A stretch of 64,000 nucleotides of DNA from NCBI GenBank assembly GCA_002441005.1, contig DJWO01000014.1, positions 186,001 through 250,000 on the forward strand, given 5' to 3'. The position numbers and the translations under genes were made by a program. Positions 1-7,803 of the stretch are shown here, piece by piece; positions within the stretch are counted from its first letter, which is position 1; every line of letters starts with the position of its first letter. The notes below the pieces were generated by a model. That model searched no databases. It saw only the letters and a program-made list of their open reading frames with translations, and was not told the origin of the DNA. This DNA is from Candidatus Aminicenantes bacterium UBA6228 (GTDB lineage Bacteria > Acidobacteriota > Aminicenantia > Aminicenantales > Saccharicenantaceae).

Positions 1-762
1 CTGATGTAGCCTCTCTTCATTGTATTTCCGGATAAATTCCCCAATGCTGGCTCTGCATTCAGCTACCGTCTCATAGCACTTGGTATAAACCTCTTCATAC
101 TTTAATGTCCTCCAGAACCTCTCAATGAAAATATTATCAATTACCCGGCCTTTCCCATCCATACTGATCTTTATCTCCTTCCCCTGGAGTATGGACAGAA
201 ACTCTGAGCTGGTAAACTGGGCTCCCTGGTCGGTGTTGAAGTATTCCGGACAGTCACCCTCCAGAGCCTCTTTCAGGGCCTCACAGCAAAAACCAGACTC
301 TAACGTATTGGATAGCTGCCAGGAGATTATATAACGGCTGAAAACATCCATCACTGCTATTAAATAAACAAACCCATGTTTCAACCTGATATAGGTAATA
401 TCAGCTGCCCAGACCTTGTTTGGACAATCTATCTCAACCTCCCGGAGTAGATAAGGATAAATCTGATGGTCCTTGGCTGGAATACTAAATCTCTTCCTCG
501 GATAAATCGCCTCTACCCCCAGAAGCCTCATCAGACTCCTCACCCTGAACCGTCCAACTCTATATCTACGACGTCTAAGCTCCCGACTCATCCTCCGACT
601 GCCATAACTTGGAAAATCCAGGTAAATCTTATCCATCTCCTGAAGTACCCTCTGATCCTCTTCCGACAGCTCCACCCGCTCATAGTAAAGAGAAGAACGG
701 TTAAGAGCCAGAAGCTCACACTGCCTCCGTATACTCAAATCCTCGTTCTCCCTCTCCACCAT
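1..762 (-). CDS. IS3-family transposase OrfB (DDE integrase core), partial
   Basis: I read this frame on the minus strand from the ATG at 762 to the window edge with no stop. It shows an N-terminal HTH_21-like segment (SYGSRRMSRELRRR) and the rve integrase core. The DDE residues are visible in order: AADITYI, NTDQGAQFTS and IERFWRTLKYEE. In this family the frame is normally expressed as an OrfAB fusion by -1 frameshifting, and the frame stays open back to the slippery site at 795-801. The last codons lie outside the window. No disruption is seen, so the transposase may be active. Confidence 0.93.
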   Translation of the reverse strand, partial: MVERENEDLSIRRQCELLALNRSSLYYERVELSEEDQRVLQEMDKIYLDFPSYGSRRMSRELRRRRYRVGRFRVRSLMRLLGVEAIYPRKRFSIPAKDHQIYPYLLREVEIDCPNKVWAADITYIRLKHGFVYLIAVMDVFSRYIISWQLSNTLESGFCCEALKEALEGDCPEYFNTDQGAQFTSSEFLSILQGKEIKISMDGKGRVIDNIFIERFWRTLKYEEVYTKCYETVAECRASIGEFIRKYNEERLHQ

Positions 763-770
763 ATCCTTCT

Positions 771-1064
771 TTACAGGTTCTGGAGCTGCTTGTACTTTTT
801 TTTTAAAAACTCAAGCTCTATGTCCTGCTCCCCAATCTTCTTGTACAGCTTATCTATCAACTCCTTCATCTCTTCTACCTCAGGCTCCTGCTTCCTTGAA
901 AATACACCACCTGCGTTCTCTAAAAGCTGCCTCTTCCACTTCATTATCTGGTTAGGATGAACCTCAAACTGAGCTGCTATCTCAGAAATGGTCTTCTCTC
1001 CCTTGACCGCCTCCAAAGCCACCCTGGCTTTGAACTGGTCATCGTAAGTCTTCCGTTTTTTCAT
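771..1064 (-). CDS. IS3-family transposase OrfA (helix-turn-helix)
   Basis: This 97-residue protein has an N-terminal HTH (residues about 8-45, with the typical ISEIAAQFEVHPNQIMKWK) followed by a leucine-zipper-like coiled coil (about 60-95). Both are standard for IS3 OrfA, which binds the element ends. The start is preceded by a purine-rich GGAGG on the minus strand. The frame ends nine bases before the OrfB ATG and is offset from it by -1. The A9 run at codons 88-90 is the expected frameshift site. Confidence 0.93.
   Translation of the reverse strand: MKKRKTYDDQFKARVALEAVKGEKTISEIAAQFEVHPNQIMKWKRQLLENAGGVFSRKQEPEVEEMKELIDKLYKKIGEQDIELEFLKKKYKQLQNL
795..801 (-). promoter_or_regulatory. Programmed -1 frameshift heptamer (A AAA AAG)
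   Basis: On the minus strand OrfA codons 88-90 read AAA AAA AAG inside a run of nine A. The heptamer A_AAA_AAG is a canonical -1 slippery sequence used by IS3 elements. After slipping, the frame reads V-Q-A-A-P-E-P-V-K-K-D and runs straight into the OrfB ATG frame, so an OrfAB fusion is possible. The heptamer and the open frame are seen directly; frameshifting itself is inferred. Confidence 0.7.
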
Positions 1065-1140
1065 CTGTGTTTCCTCCTATCATATTCTAAGGAAACACAC
1101 CTTATTTTGCGACTACTTTTGGTCTGAATAGGCTAGACCA

Positions 1141-1589
1141 TTACAACCAGAGCGAATTGACACCAATTTCGCCCCTGGCTTTAAGGCCTTCTACAGGTGA
1201 TGAATCATCAGGTGTAATCACGCAAAGATAATTTTCATCACGCTCGGCCATCCCCTTTAAATGCGATCCCAACTGCTTTGGCCTGACGGCACCTTTTACA
1301 ATTTTCGACTCAATTGCTATGGCCGTTTCTTCTCCGATTAGAATCAGGCCATCTGGAATGGACTGGGTTTGTTCCTCGGAGCTTTTTATATCTTCATCAG
1401 CTCCGGGCTTCTTAAAAGCTTTGAAAACAATGTCCTAGTTTTTGGCTATTGTTCTACCTATAACCTTCTTGAGAAAACTGTCTAATAGCCGCCTGTCTCG
1501 CTGCAGGGTTTGTAATAAAGCGTTCGTCACGCGGTTTTCGGGCACTTGATACTGATCAAAAATATTTTTAATCACTGATAGCCTTTCAT
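1141..1589 (-). pseudogene. PD-(D/E)XK nuclease-like protein, broken remnant
   Basis: A minus-strand reading frame encodes about 145 residues. It includes IPDGLILIGEETAIAIESKI, which has the D...ExK pattern of the PD-(D/E)XK nuclease fold, followed by a conserved-looking stretch (RPKQLGSHLKGMAERDENY). It is broken in at least two ways. An in-frame TAG stop lies at 1435-1437. The only ATG with a good ribosome site (AAGGGGGG before 1589) is out of frame with the body by one base, which suggests a single-base deletion near codon 3. The 3' end stops at the IS3 boundary, so the C-terminus is probably lost as well. The specific family is unknown. Confidence 0.7.
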
Positions 1590-1758
1590 TATTCCCCCCT
1601 TTCGGGTTTTAAACGACTTATCTTTAGCCCAATCCCATAAAGAATCCAGCGTTGTATTTATTTTATAAAATTCAAAAAATTAAATCAAAATAACGTCGAT
1701 CCCCGACCCGGTCCCAAACCTATCATCCTGGGCCCTGTTTTTTATTCCATTTTTCTTC

Positions 1759-1806
1759 TTGACAACTACCCACCGGCGAATTATTTTTAAAACTGAACGG
1801 TTAGTT
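1759..1806 (+). promoter_or_regulatory. Sigma70-type promoter with an overlapping palindrome
   Basis: TTGACA (1759-1764) and TATTTT (1782-1787) are separated by exactly 17 bp. An imperfect palindrome, AACTGAACGGTTAGTT (1791-1806, 12 of 16 positions symmetric), lies at the likely transcription start and could be a repressor operator. The rest of the 1590-1973 gap holds no gene I can support. The promoter points at the radical SAM gene starting at 1974. Confidence 0.5.
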
Positions 1807-1973
1807 AAGATAGGAAAAGCTATGTGTCTCGGGAATAGCTATCTGATCAGGAGAGAATTATCGGAACTTCTGCATTCCCGGCGGGCTTTTTTCTAAATAT
1901 GGCTCTGCCTCGGGGCAATTCTGGTCAATTTAGTTGATCAGATTGCCGAGGGTGATTTTATGGAGGTAAAGGG

Positions 1974-3434
1974 ATGAAAAAAGTTCCAAAAGCAGCTACC
2001 AATTTGTTATTAAATTATTTCATAAGCGATCCCCTGCCCCGGTTGCCTAAGCTCCTGACTCTGGCTGAAAGCCTGGACCGCGGGCACAAGCGAACCAACA
2101 AGATCCGGCGGCTTCGTGAAATTCTGATGGATGAAAACAACAACTGGCATCTGTTCGTCAAAAAATTGGCGGAGGAAGTTGACCCTAAATGCCTCAAAAA
2201 GCTGGTCGAGTGCTTTTTTGTCAACTCGATGCTGGACGGTATTCCGCTGGCTCACGAACTGGCGGAAAAGTATGACACCAATATCCCCTGGGTCATTTTG
2301 ATGGACCCAACCAGCGCCTGCAATCTGTCCTGTGTTGGCTGCTGGGCGGCCGAATATGGGAAAAACTTTAACCTTTCATATGAGATGCTCGACTCAATCA
2401 TCCGCCAGGGGAAAGAAATCGGCATCCACTTTTATATCTTTTCAGGTGGCGAGCCGCTGGTCAGGAAAAAGGATATCCTGCGTTTGTGCCGAGTTCACCA
2501 GGACTGCTATTTCTTTGCCTTTACCAACGGCACACTGGTTGATGATGAATTCTGCCAGGAATTGCGAAAGCTGGGCAATTTTGCTCTGGCTTTCTCCATC
2601 GAAGGTAGCCGTGAGGAAACTGATTTCCGCCGCGGCGAGGGGACTTACCAAAAAGTCATAGAGGCTATGGATAGAATGAAGGCCCATAAGCTTTTCTTTG
2701 GCTATTCAGCCTGCTATCACCACTACAACACCGAGAATGTCATTTCAGACAAATTTGTTGACGATATGATCGCCCGGGGCTGCCGCTACGCCTGGTATTT
2801 TACTTATATTCCGATAGGAAAAAGCGCCAGGACCGATTTGCTGGTCACTCCGGAACAGCGGGCCTACATGTACAGACGCATCAATGAAGTGCGAGCCACC
2901 AAGCCTCTGTTCGGCATGGACTTCTGGAATGACGGTCAATACGCTTATGGCTGCGTGGCAGGCGGCAAGCGCTATTTTCATATCAATGCGGCTGGCGATG
3001 TTGAACCGTGTGCTTTTATCCACTATTCCAATGTCAATATCCACGATGTCAGCCTGATGGATGCGCTGCGATCACCGATCTTTATGCAATACAGACGGAG
3101 GCAGCCTTTTAACGACAACCCGCTGCGTCCCTGCCCGCTGCTGGATAACCCGGAAATTCTGGTGGACATGGTCAAGGAATCAAAAGCTAAATCAACCGAC
3201 ATGGAGGCTCCGGAGGATGTTGAGGAGCTCACTGCCAAAACCCGGGAAGCAGCCAGAAAGTGGGTGCCAGTTGCTGAAAAAATAAGGCCGCGGCCCAAGG
3301 CAGCACAAACGGCACAGGGGACGAAGACAACGCAGGCAGCACAGGCGGCTGCTCAGGCTGCTGAGCAAGTAGCTCAAGCTTCCGAGCAGGCAGGCCAGTC
3401 CTCCACTCCGCCGCCGACCGCTCCCTCAGCTTAG
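1974..3434 (+). CDS. Radical SAM protein with C-terminal Cys cluster and Ala/Gln-rich tail
   Basis: The protein has 486 residues. Residues 108-123 hold the radical SAM CxxxCxxC motif (C116, C120, C123), followed by a glycine-rich SAM site (FSGGEP). Near residue 325 and beyond, further cysteines (YGCVAGGKRY, VEPCAFIHY, RPCPLLDN) look like a SPASM-type auxiliary iron-sulfur region. The substrate is unknown. No RiPP precursor is seen beside it, and HpnH-like or peptide-modifying roles are both possible. The last 50 or so residues are low-complexity Ala/Gln/Thr/Pro, unlike most family members. The gene stands alone behind its own promoter, with a good ribosome site (GGAGG) before the ATG. Confidence 0.85.
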   Translation: MKKVPKAATNLLLNYFISDPLPRLPKLLTLAESLDRGHKRTNKIRRLREILMDENNNWHLFVKKLAEEVDPKCLKKLVECFFVNSMLDGIPLAHELAEKYDTNIPWVILMDPTSACNLSCVGCWAAEYGKNFNLSYEMLDSIIRQGKEIGIHFYIFSGGEPLVRKKDILRLCRVHQDCYFFAFTNGTLVDDEFCQELRKLGNFALAFSIEGSREETDFRRGEGTYQKVIEAMDRMKAHKLFFGYSACYHHYNTENVISDKFVDDMIARGCRYAWYFTYIPIGKSARTDLLVTPEQRAYMYRRINEVRATKPLFGMDFWNDGQYAYGCVAGGKRYFHINAAGDVEPCAFIHYSNVNIHDVSLMDALRSPIFMQYRRRQPFNDNPLRPCPLLDNPEILVDMVKESKAKSTDMEAPEDVEELTAKTREAARKWVPVAEKIRPRPKAAQTAQGTKTTQAAQAAAQAAEQVAQASEQAGQSSTPPPTAPSA

Positions 3435-3518
3435 CTCTGGCCCTTAACTTTATGTCAATTGGATCTATAACGTTCTGTCACTTTATCTTAAGTTGTCAGG
3501 CGTTTCCCCATCAATTTA

Positions 3519-3980
3519 CTATTTTGACTGAGTGCCTGAATTTGCACTGAATCCCCTGAGAAACTCTGCTACCGGGATAATCCTGAAACTCTTGTTTGAC
3601 TTTAAATCGAGAAGGTGCTTATCACCGCTCAAAATAAAGTCTGCTTGGCCGTCTTCCGCCAGCTCAAGAAATTTATTATCAGCCGGATCTATATTTATGA
3701 TCTCAACTCTGCCAGTAACATTAACCGGCTCAAAAAATGGAACCACTTCACTTTCCACCAGAGATTTGATCTCCTCTTTGGTTAGCTTAAATTTTGGATA
3801 GGAAAGAACCGCTAGATATTCCTTCAGGACTTCTCCAGACACCAGAAAGACAATTTTCCCGTGCTGCCATAAGTCAACAAGCTGCCCCGGCACCCCATCA
3901 AAGAGCAACGCAGAGATAAACACGCTGGTATCAATAACGACGCGAGGCGGTTTTCTCCCCTTTACTTTTTTCTGGCCCAT
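3519..3980 (-). CDS. PIN-domain toxin (putative ribonuclease)
   Basis: This 153-residue protein is of the PIN family seen in toxin-antitoxin loci (TIGR00305-like). The acidic metal-binding residues are visible: D17 in VVIDTSVF, E54 in LKEYLAVL, and D114 and D120 in QADFILSGDKHLL. By family knowledge it is a Mg-dependent RNA-cleaving toxin in the cytoplasm. Its start overlaps the end of the upstream AbrB-like gene by 19 bp, the typical translational coupling of an antitoxin-toxin pair. All catalytic acids are present, so it is probably functional. Confidence 0.88.
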   Translation of the reverse strand: MGQKKVKGRKPPRVVIDTSVFISALLFDGVPGQLVDLWQHGKIVFLVSGEVLKEYLAVLSYPKFKLTKEEIKSLVESEVVPFFEPVNVTGRVEIINIDPADNKFLELAEDGQADFILSGDKHLLDLKSNKSFRIIPVAEFLRGFSANSGTQSK

Positions 3981-4198
3981 TCAATAGCTTCCTCTACATC
4001 TTGCTCACTCAAACCAAGTTCAGCCATTTTTTTCCTGACTTTTTCTAAGGAACTTTCACCAACCGGGGTCATCTTCACTGGCTCAAGAATTATCCTGCCA
4101 TCTTCTACATGAACTTCAAAATATTCGACATCCTCCAGATTCTCCATTATTTTTTTAGGTAAAGTGATTTGATTTTTATAGGTCTTTTTGCAGAGCAT
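3962..4198 (-). CDS. AbrB/MazE-type antitoxin
   Basis: The N-terminal half of this 78-residue protein (KKTYKNQITLPKKIMENL) is the swapped-hairpin SpoVT/AbrB DNA-binding fold. The C-terminal half (about 50-78) is an acidic/basic helix likely to wrap the toxin. It lies directly upstream of, and overlaps, the PIN toxin gene. The start is supported by GGAGG eight bases upstream. It probably represses its own promoter at 4217-4245, as antitoxins of this fold usually do. Confidence 0.85.
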   Translation of the reverse strand: MLCKKTYKNQITLPKKIMENLEDVEYFEVHVEDGRIILEPVKMTPVGESSLEKVRKKMAELGLSEQDVEEAIEWARKK

Positions 4199-4216
4199 TG
4201 ATCAGCCTCCATGTTA

Positions 4217-4245
4217 ATATTATGCTCTGGTAATGCATCTGTCAA
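4217..4245 (-). promoter_or_regulatory. Promoter of the AbrB-PIN toxin-antitoxin pair
   Basis: On the minus strand TTGACA (4240-4245) is followed after 17 bp by TAATAT (4217-4222), 19 bases before the antitoxin start. The perfect -35 box and ideal spacing make this one of the better promoters in the window. Confidence 0.6.
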
Positions 4246-4372
4246 GTAATATTTCCTTACTTCCTTCTACGCTTGCTAATTCTTCTGAACATAAGGGCCA
4301 TCAACTCCACTTCTATTTATACCAAATTTATAACAAGCCCATTTCAAGCCAGAGACATCACTCTTAGTTCAA

Positions 4373-4567
4373 CTATTTACCCCGATAGTGGCCCTGGTTA
4401 ACATAAAGATTAGTTTCAACCACATTATTACCAACTATCGGCTCGCTGTACAATTCGCCAGTTTCCATATTAACTGGATGAGCCATCTGCGTCAGACAAA
4501 CAATAGTCTGAACAATGATAGCAAGAATGAACAGATCATTAAGCCTGCCCATTATAAATGAATCCAA
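4373..4567 (-). CDS. Small single-span membrane protein, unknown function
   Basis: This protein is at most 64 residues, with one hydrophobic helix (about 10-28, DLFILAIIVQTIVCLTQMA) and a polar tail containing VNMETGELYSEPIVGNNVV. The frame opens with TTG immediately after the stop of the SecB-like gene. An ATG six codons in (4550-4552) is an equally likely start, and neither has a strong ribosome site. It is probably co-transcribed with the SecB-like gene. I do not recognise the family. Confidence 0.45.
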   Translation of the reverse strand: MDSFIMGRLNDLFILAIIVQTIVCLTQMAHPVNMETGELYSEPIVGNNVVETNLYVNQGHYRGK

Positions 4568-5050
4568 TTAGGTCTGTTTTTTCTTTTTTTCTGGCGGCTT
4601 TTCTTGCTTTTTCCTTGCCTTCAAAAGAGGAAGTGTAATGGGGGGGATATTCATGCGTGCTGTCATATTGTAAACAAATTCTCTAAAAAATGGCCAGGTA
4701 TTAATGTGCAAGTTGGCCTTTTTAAACTCCTCAAAAAATTCTGGTGAGAAACAGCTGGCGGGAGAATAATTCAAGCAAAAGGCACATTCTATCTTACCAG
4801 CCGCTTTAACTTCAGCAGTCTTCAACATCATCTCCACACAATAGCGGTGAATTACATCAACTGTATCATTGGCCTTAACTGCCATAGACGGCTCGTCAAT
4901 AATATTGATCAAGTGTTCTGCTTCCTTTCCTTGAAAAAAGGCGTCTCTATCTATTTCGCCTGAAGAGCTCTTGAGGTACATAGCATTCAGCTTAATTTTC
5001 CCTATGATTTCTGCATATTTTTCTTTGGTCATAGGCTTCCTTTTATTCAC
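4568..5050 (-). CDS. SecB-like chaperone, toxin-antitoxin-associated type
   Basis: The protein has 160 residues, the usual SecB length. It has an N-terminal strand pattern (IIGKIKLNAMYLKSSSGEID) and the SecB-like C-terminal signature around residues 122-148 (WPFFREFVYNMTARMNIPPITLPLL), comparable to the pattern of aromatic residues, RE, a small-residue turn and PPLxLP in SecB. The tail is Lys/Pro-rich. Small SecB-like proteins of this kind are known as the chaperone of toxin-antitoxin-chaperone (TAC) systems, protecting an antitoxin with an aggregation-prone tail. It sits 10 bp downstream of a HicB-like antitoxin remnant, which supports that role. A general export function is less likely. Confidence 0.7.
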   Translation of the reverse strand: MNKRKPMTKEKYAEIIGKIKLNAMYLKSSSGEIDRDAFFQGKEAEHLINIIDEPSMAVKANDTVDVIHRYCVEMMLKTAEVKAAGKIECAFCLNYSPASCFSPEFFEEFKKANLHINTWPFFREFVYNMTARMNIPPITLPLLKARKKQEKPPEKKKKQT

Positions 5051-5059
5051 TGTTTTCTC

Positions 5060-5325
5060 CTAACAGAGAGATTTTTCACTGACATATTTATTTTCATTAA
5101 TAGTCTCTTGTGGTATAAAGTCAACACTTTGAACATTTATCCGATATGAAGGCTTTTGCCATTCATTAAACACTTGTAACATTGTCTGGGACATTGTTTC
5201 GACTTCATTTTCATACTTAAGAGACGCTAAGCCACGTTCAATCAGGTGATTCAAGAGCTGGTTGAGGCTGATATCCTGTTTTTTAGCCAGTTTAGATAAT
5301 TCTTCGTGAAGATAAAGCGGACCTT
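5060..5325 (-). pseudogene. HicB-like ribbon-helix-helix antitoxin, C-terminal remnant
   Basis: Read in frame past the 64-codon ATG-initiated part, the sequence gives LHEELSKLAKKQDISLNQLL then NHLIERGLASL, the ribbon-helix-helix end of HicB-type antitoxins. A tail of about 50 residues with scattered aromatics follows (VFNEWQKPSYRINVQSVDF). The 5' part is missing: upstream of about 5312-5325 the sequence becomes ISL3 transposase in another frame. The tail resembles the chaperone-addiction region that TAC antitoxins present to SecB, and the SecB-like gene follows 10 bp later. No HicA toxin remains. A short protein could still start at the ATG (5254). Confidence 0.6.
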
Positions 5326-6060
5326 ATCTACTGCTTGAACCAGGTGCGTCATCAAATGATAGCGGTCAAATACCAGCTTCTCTTCCGCCCCAGGCACATG
5401 CTCCCGAATAGAGGCCAGATACGGGTCCCAAATATCAGTAGCAATAGCCTCAATCTCCTCTCTTTGAGCCAGACTCAACAGGCTAAAATACCCACCCAGA
5501 CTCTCTCTACGCCGGTCATCTGCTATATACTCTACCCTGGCCTCTCCCAGGTCATAAACCAGGGTCAAATAGTTGTGTCCTTTGCCCAAACTCTTCTCAT
5601 CTACGCCCATCTTTTTCACCACCCGACCCTTCTTCCTCCTCTGCCCACGCCTCACTGCTCGTTCCATCAGGTTCCAGGCTTCATCCCAGCTTACCCGCAG
5701 CAGCCTGGCTGCCCCCTCTATGTTCGCCTCCTTCAATACCCCTATCGCCAACCTCTCAAAAAGCACCGTAAACCGCGAATGAGCCTCCGCCCAGCTCACC
5801 TTTACCTGCCTGACCCCATGAACCGGACAATCAACCCGAGGTATCCGAGCATGAAGATAGGTCTTAAACTGACAGGTGTCCAGATGACGCCAGACCCGCT
5901 CCGGCGCATGATCATACACCGTAAGAAGCTCCCCGCATTCAGGACAAGGCCAGCGCATATTCTCATCATGAACTACCTTAACATCTATCCGTTCCACCTG
6001 ACTCACTCTCCACGGCTCTTCAATCCCCAATATCTGACGATAAAGTTCTTTGACTTCCAT
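5251..6060 (-). pseudogene. ISL3-family transposase, truncated
   Basis: The first 245 or so residues match an ISL3-type transposase. There is an N-terminal zinc-finger-like region (CPECGELL...CQFK...DCPVHGVRQVKVSWAE), a catalytic region (KKMGVDEKSLGKGHNYLTL) and the second acidic motif (KLVFDRYHLMTHLVQAVDKVR). Full-length members have about 400-430 residues, so the C-terminal part with the last catalytic Glu is absent. After DKVR the frame runs into HicB-derived sequence and stops within 25 codons. It is an inactive fragment whose insertion or deletion joined it to the antitoxin gene. Confidence 0.85.
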
Positions 6061-6090
6061 AACTTCGCTCCTTTCGGAGCTATTCTATCT

Positions 6091-6119
6091 TACCTGCTTA
6101 CCTGCTTACCTGCTTACCC
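6091..6119. repeat. Short tandem repeat, 8-bp unit TACCTGCT
   Basis: About 3.6 perfect copies of TACCTGCT occur in a row, just outside the 5' end of the ISL3 fragment. It is a slippage-prone microsatellite with no evident coding role. Confidence 0.8.
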
Positions 6120-6154
6120 ATTAAAATGCCGGAAGAACCAGAAAAATGAAAATA

Positions 6155-6177
6155 GGGAAATGAGTATTCCGTCCCCC
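6155..6177. repeat. Dispersed short repeat, GGAAAT-N9-GTCCCC type
   Basis: GGGAAATGAGTATTCCGTCC followed by CCC lies between the ISL3 fragment and the thioredoxin-like gene. A related copy occurs at 43442-43462 (15 of 21 positions shared, both followed by a T-rich run). Motifs of this form are often termini of small REP-like elements mobilised by Y1 transposases, though no such transposase is present here. Confidence 0.45.
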
Positions 6178-6232
6178 TTTTTTTAAAAAATCAAGAAAAC
6201 TTTTTTTAGCAAAGCAACTTATGATCATTTCT

Positions 6233-6724
6233 CTATCTTCTTCTCTGTTCAATAAGCAAATAAGATGCTTTCTGCATAAATTCAGATAAGTAACCTCGAA
6301 GATAGGTCTCCTCGATCCCGACGCAGGAGAGCATAAAATAGATAGTTCCGTCAGGCCCAATTCCATACAGCGTCGGCGCATATATGGGACAATATTTTCT
6401 TAACCTTGTCGAGCTATAAATAGGGAATCTAGCGCCGGTGATCTGCCTTATTTGGCATAAGGACGGCAGCTCTCTCTCCGGCACAATACCAATAACCCTC
6501 ATGCCGTCCGGAGGATTATTGAGAATTTCTATGACCTTAAGACAGGGAAAGCAATTTTTTATTGAGAAAAACAGAATTAGATTCAACTTAATCTCAGATG
6601 AAGATTCTTGTTCCAATTGGCCTATTGGAAAATTTGTTGTTATGGGAGTCACCTTTTCCCGGTATATCAGACTGCTCAAAAAAAGAATAACAACTCCGGT
6701 TAGAATGAACAAGAGTTTCTTCAT
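6233..6724 (-). CDS. Thioredoxin-like (TlpA-type) exported protein with CFPC motif
   Basis: The protein has 163 residues. An N-terminal membrane anchor or signal (1-20) is followed by a short thioredoxin-like domain with CFPC at 58-61 (FFSIKNCFPCLKVIEIL) and a later strand with PTLYGIGPDGTIYFML at the usual cis-Pro position. It is probably a periplasmic thiol-disulfide protein. Its ATG overlaps the stop of the beta-propeller gene by 4 bp, so the two are translationally coupled. In this cassette it could oxidise or reduce the cysteines of the small exported peptide (C74, C75, C81). That role is inferred from proximity. Confidence 0.72.
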   Translation of the reverse strand: MKKLLFILTGVVILFLSSLIYREKVTPITTNFPIGQLEQESSSEIKLNLILFFSIKNCFPCLKVIEILNNPPDGMRVIGIVPERELPSLCQIRQITGARFPIYSSTRLRKYCPIYAPTLYGIGPDGTIYFMLSCVGIEETYLRGYLSEFMQKASYLLIEQRRR

Positions 6725-7803
6725 CGCTCCACAGAGTATCTGTATATCTCATATTGATATGATGCCTCGCCGCTCATAATTGAACATAAATAGAGGTGGC
6801 GTTTATCCTTTTGATAATACAGCGGGATAACCCTGTCTTCAGAAAAAAATGGTGCCAGGAATTGTTCGTGCAAGACCTTGCCTGCATGATCATAAATCTG
6901 AACGTAAGGAACCCAGTAAAGGGTGTCACCAATCTTTTTCTCTCTGTTCACATAGACAACAGCGACAAAATCTTTGTCGGCGAAAATCCCACTAACAAAA
7001 GAGTGCCTGGTCAAAATATCCTGGAACAAATCCCCGGGATATCCGGGATCCATTAGCATATTTTTTGTTCTCTTGTCTATGCTCAGGGTTCTGAAGTTAC
7101 GGGACTCTTTTCCTATGATTTCTATCTTTTTTGACTTCAGGTCGATCTTATCCACCTTTAACCTTACATCATTTACATAAAATAATGTATCTTCATAAAT
7201 ATCCATAAAGGTAATCGAGAAAAAAATATCAAGCTCTTTCCTGATTTTTTTGTATTCACTCATTGACTTGGCCCCATAATCATGCTCAATTGGCAAAATA
7301 TATTTTGTCTTCCTTCCGCTGAAATCTCTCATAAAAAGCTTGTATTTTTCCCCTTCTGGCGACACAATATAGCCGTGCATCACGACATTTTTCTGGTAGA
7401 TTTTTATGGTTCCCTCCTGCTCCCAGGCTAAAATATCGCTTATTCTCTTGAATTCATGGTTTTTGGCTTTTTCAAATACACAGATTCTGTGCCTTCCCGC
7501 ATCGGCTACTGCCAGATATGGGCTCTGATAATCTAAGAATCCCAATCCGCCAAATTCGTCAGGCCCGGGACCCATCTTACCCCATGCTTTAATCAGTTTG
7601 CCTTCTTCATTAAATACCTTCAGCTGGTTTTCTTTGTCTTTGAAGTCGGCAAAAAGAAAATCCCCATCTTCCAAGACAACAAACCCCACGGAATTAAACA
7701 GCGCTCTATCCTCTATAGGAATCTTTTTAATCAATTTTATTTCCCAGGAGAAGCAGAGATTTGAAAGAATTAAAAAGAGGCTTATAAAAGTGATCTTTCG
7801 CAT
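6721..7803 (-). CDS. 6-bladed beta-propeller exported protein
   Basis: The protein has 360 residues with a signal peptide (about 1-19, ending CFSW). Several blade-like repeats follow: FLFADFKDKENQLKVFNEEG, YLAVADAGRHRICVF and later FVAVVYVNREKKIG. This matches the 6-bladed beta-propeller family (PF17170-like) common in Bacteroidota and related phyla. The function is unknown; relatives are extracytoplasmic and often lie near small secreted peptides and TlpA-like proteins, as here. Its ribosome site AGGAG is buried in a perfect 11-bp hairpin at 7804-7832 directly before the ATG. It is followed by, and overlaps, the thioredoxin-like gene. Confidence 0.75.
   Translation of the reverse strand: MRKITFISLFLILSNLCFSWEIKLIKKIPIEDRALFNSVGFVVLEDGDFLFADFKDKENQLKVFNEEGKLIKAWGKMGPGPDEFGGLGFLDYQSPYLAVADAGRHRICVFEKAKNHEFKRISDILAWEQEGTIKIYQKNVVMHGYIVSPEGEKYKLFMRDFSGRKTKYILPIEHDYGAKSMSEYKKIRKELDIFFSITFMDIYEDTLFYVNDVRLKVDKIDLKSKKIEIIGKESRNFRTLSIDKRTKNMLMDPGYPGDLFQDILTRHSFVSGIFADKDFVAVVYVNREKKIGDTLYWVPYVQIYDHAGKVLHEQFLAPFFSEDRVIPLYYQKDKRHLYLCSIMSGEASYQYEIYRYSVER

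Larger units (their letters stand above)
1..1127 (-). mobile_element. IS3-family insertion sequence, left part outside the window
   Basis: Two transposase frames (orfA and orfB) lie on the minus strand in the usual IS3 order, joined by an A-rich slippery site. The element runs off position 1, so only the orfA-side end is present. That end must lie between the orfA start (1064) and the nuclease remnant that ends at 1141. I place it near 1127 but cannot fix it, because the second terminal repeat is missing. The element abuts the 3' end of a broken nuclease gene, so it probably inserted into that gene or beside it. Confidence 0.85.

Noticed and set aside
466..960. 164-codon plus-strand frame
   Set aside because: It lies opposite the IS3 orfA/orfB genes, whose motifs are clear, and has no protein-like pattern.
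5335..6186. 283-codon plus-strand frame
   Set aside because: It is antisense to the ISL3 transposase and rich in Pro, His and Leu, as expected of a shadow frame.
6121..6381. 86-codon minus-strand frame
   Set aside because: It overlaps the thioredoxin-like gene in another frame and lacks a ribosome site or recognisable domain.
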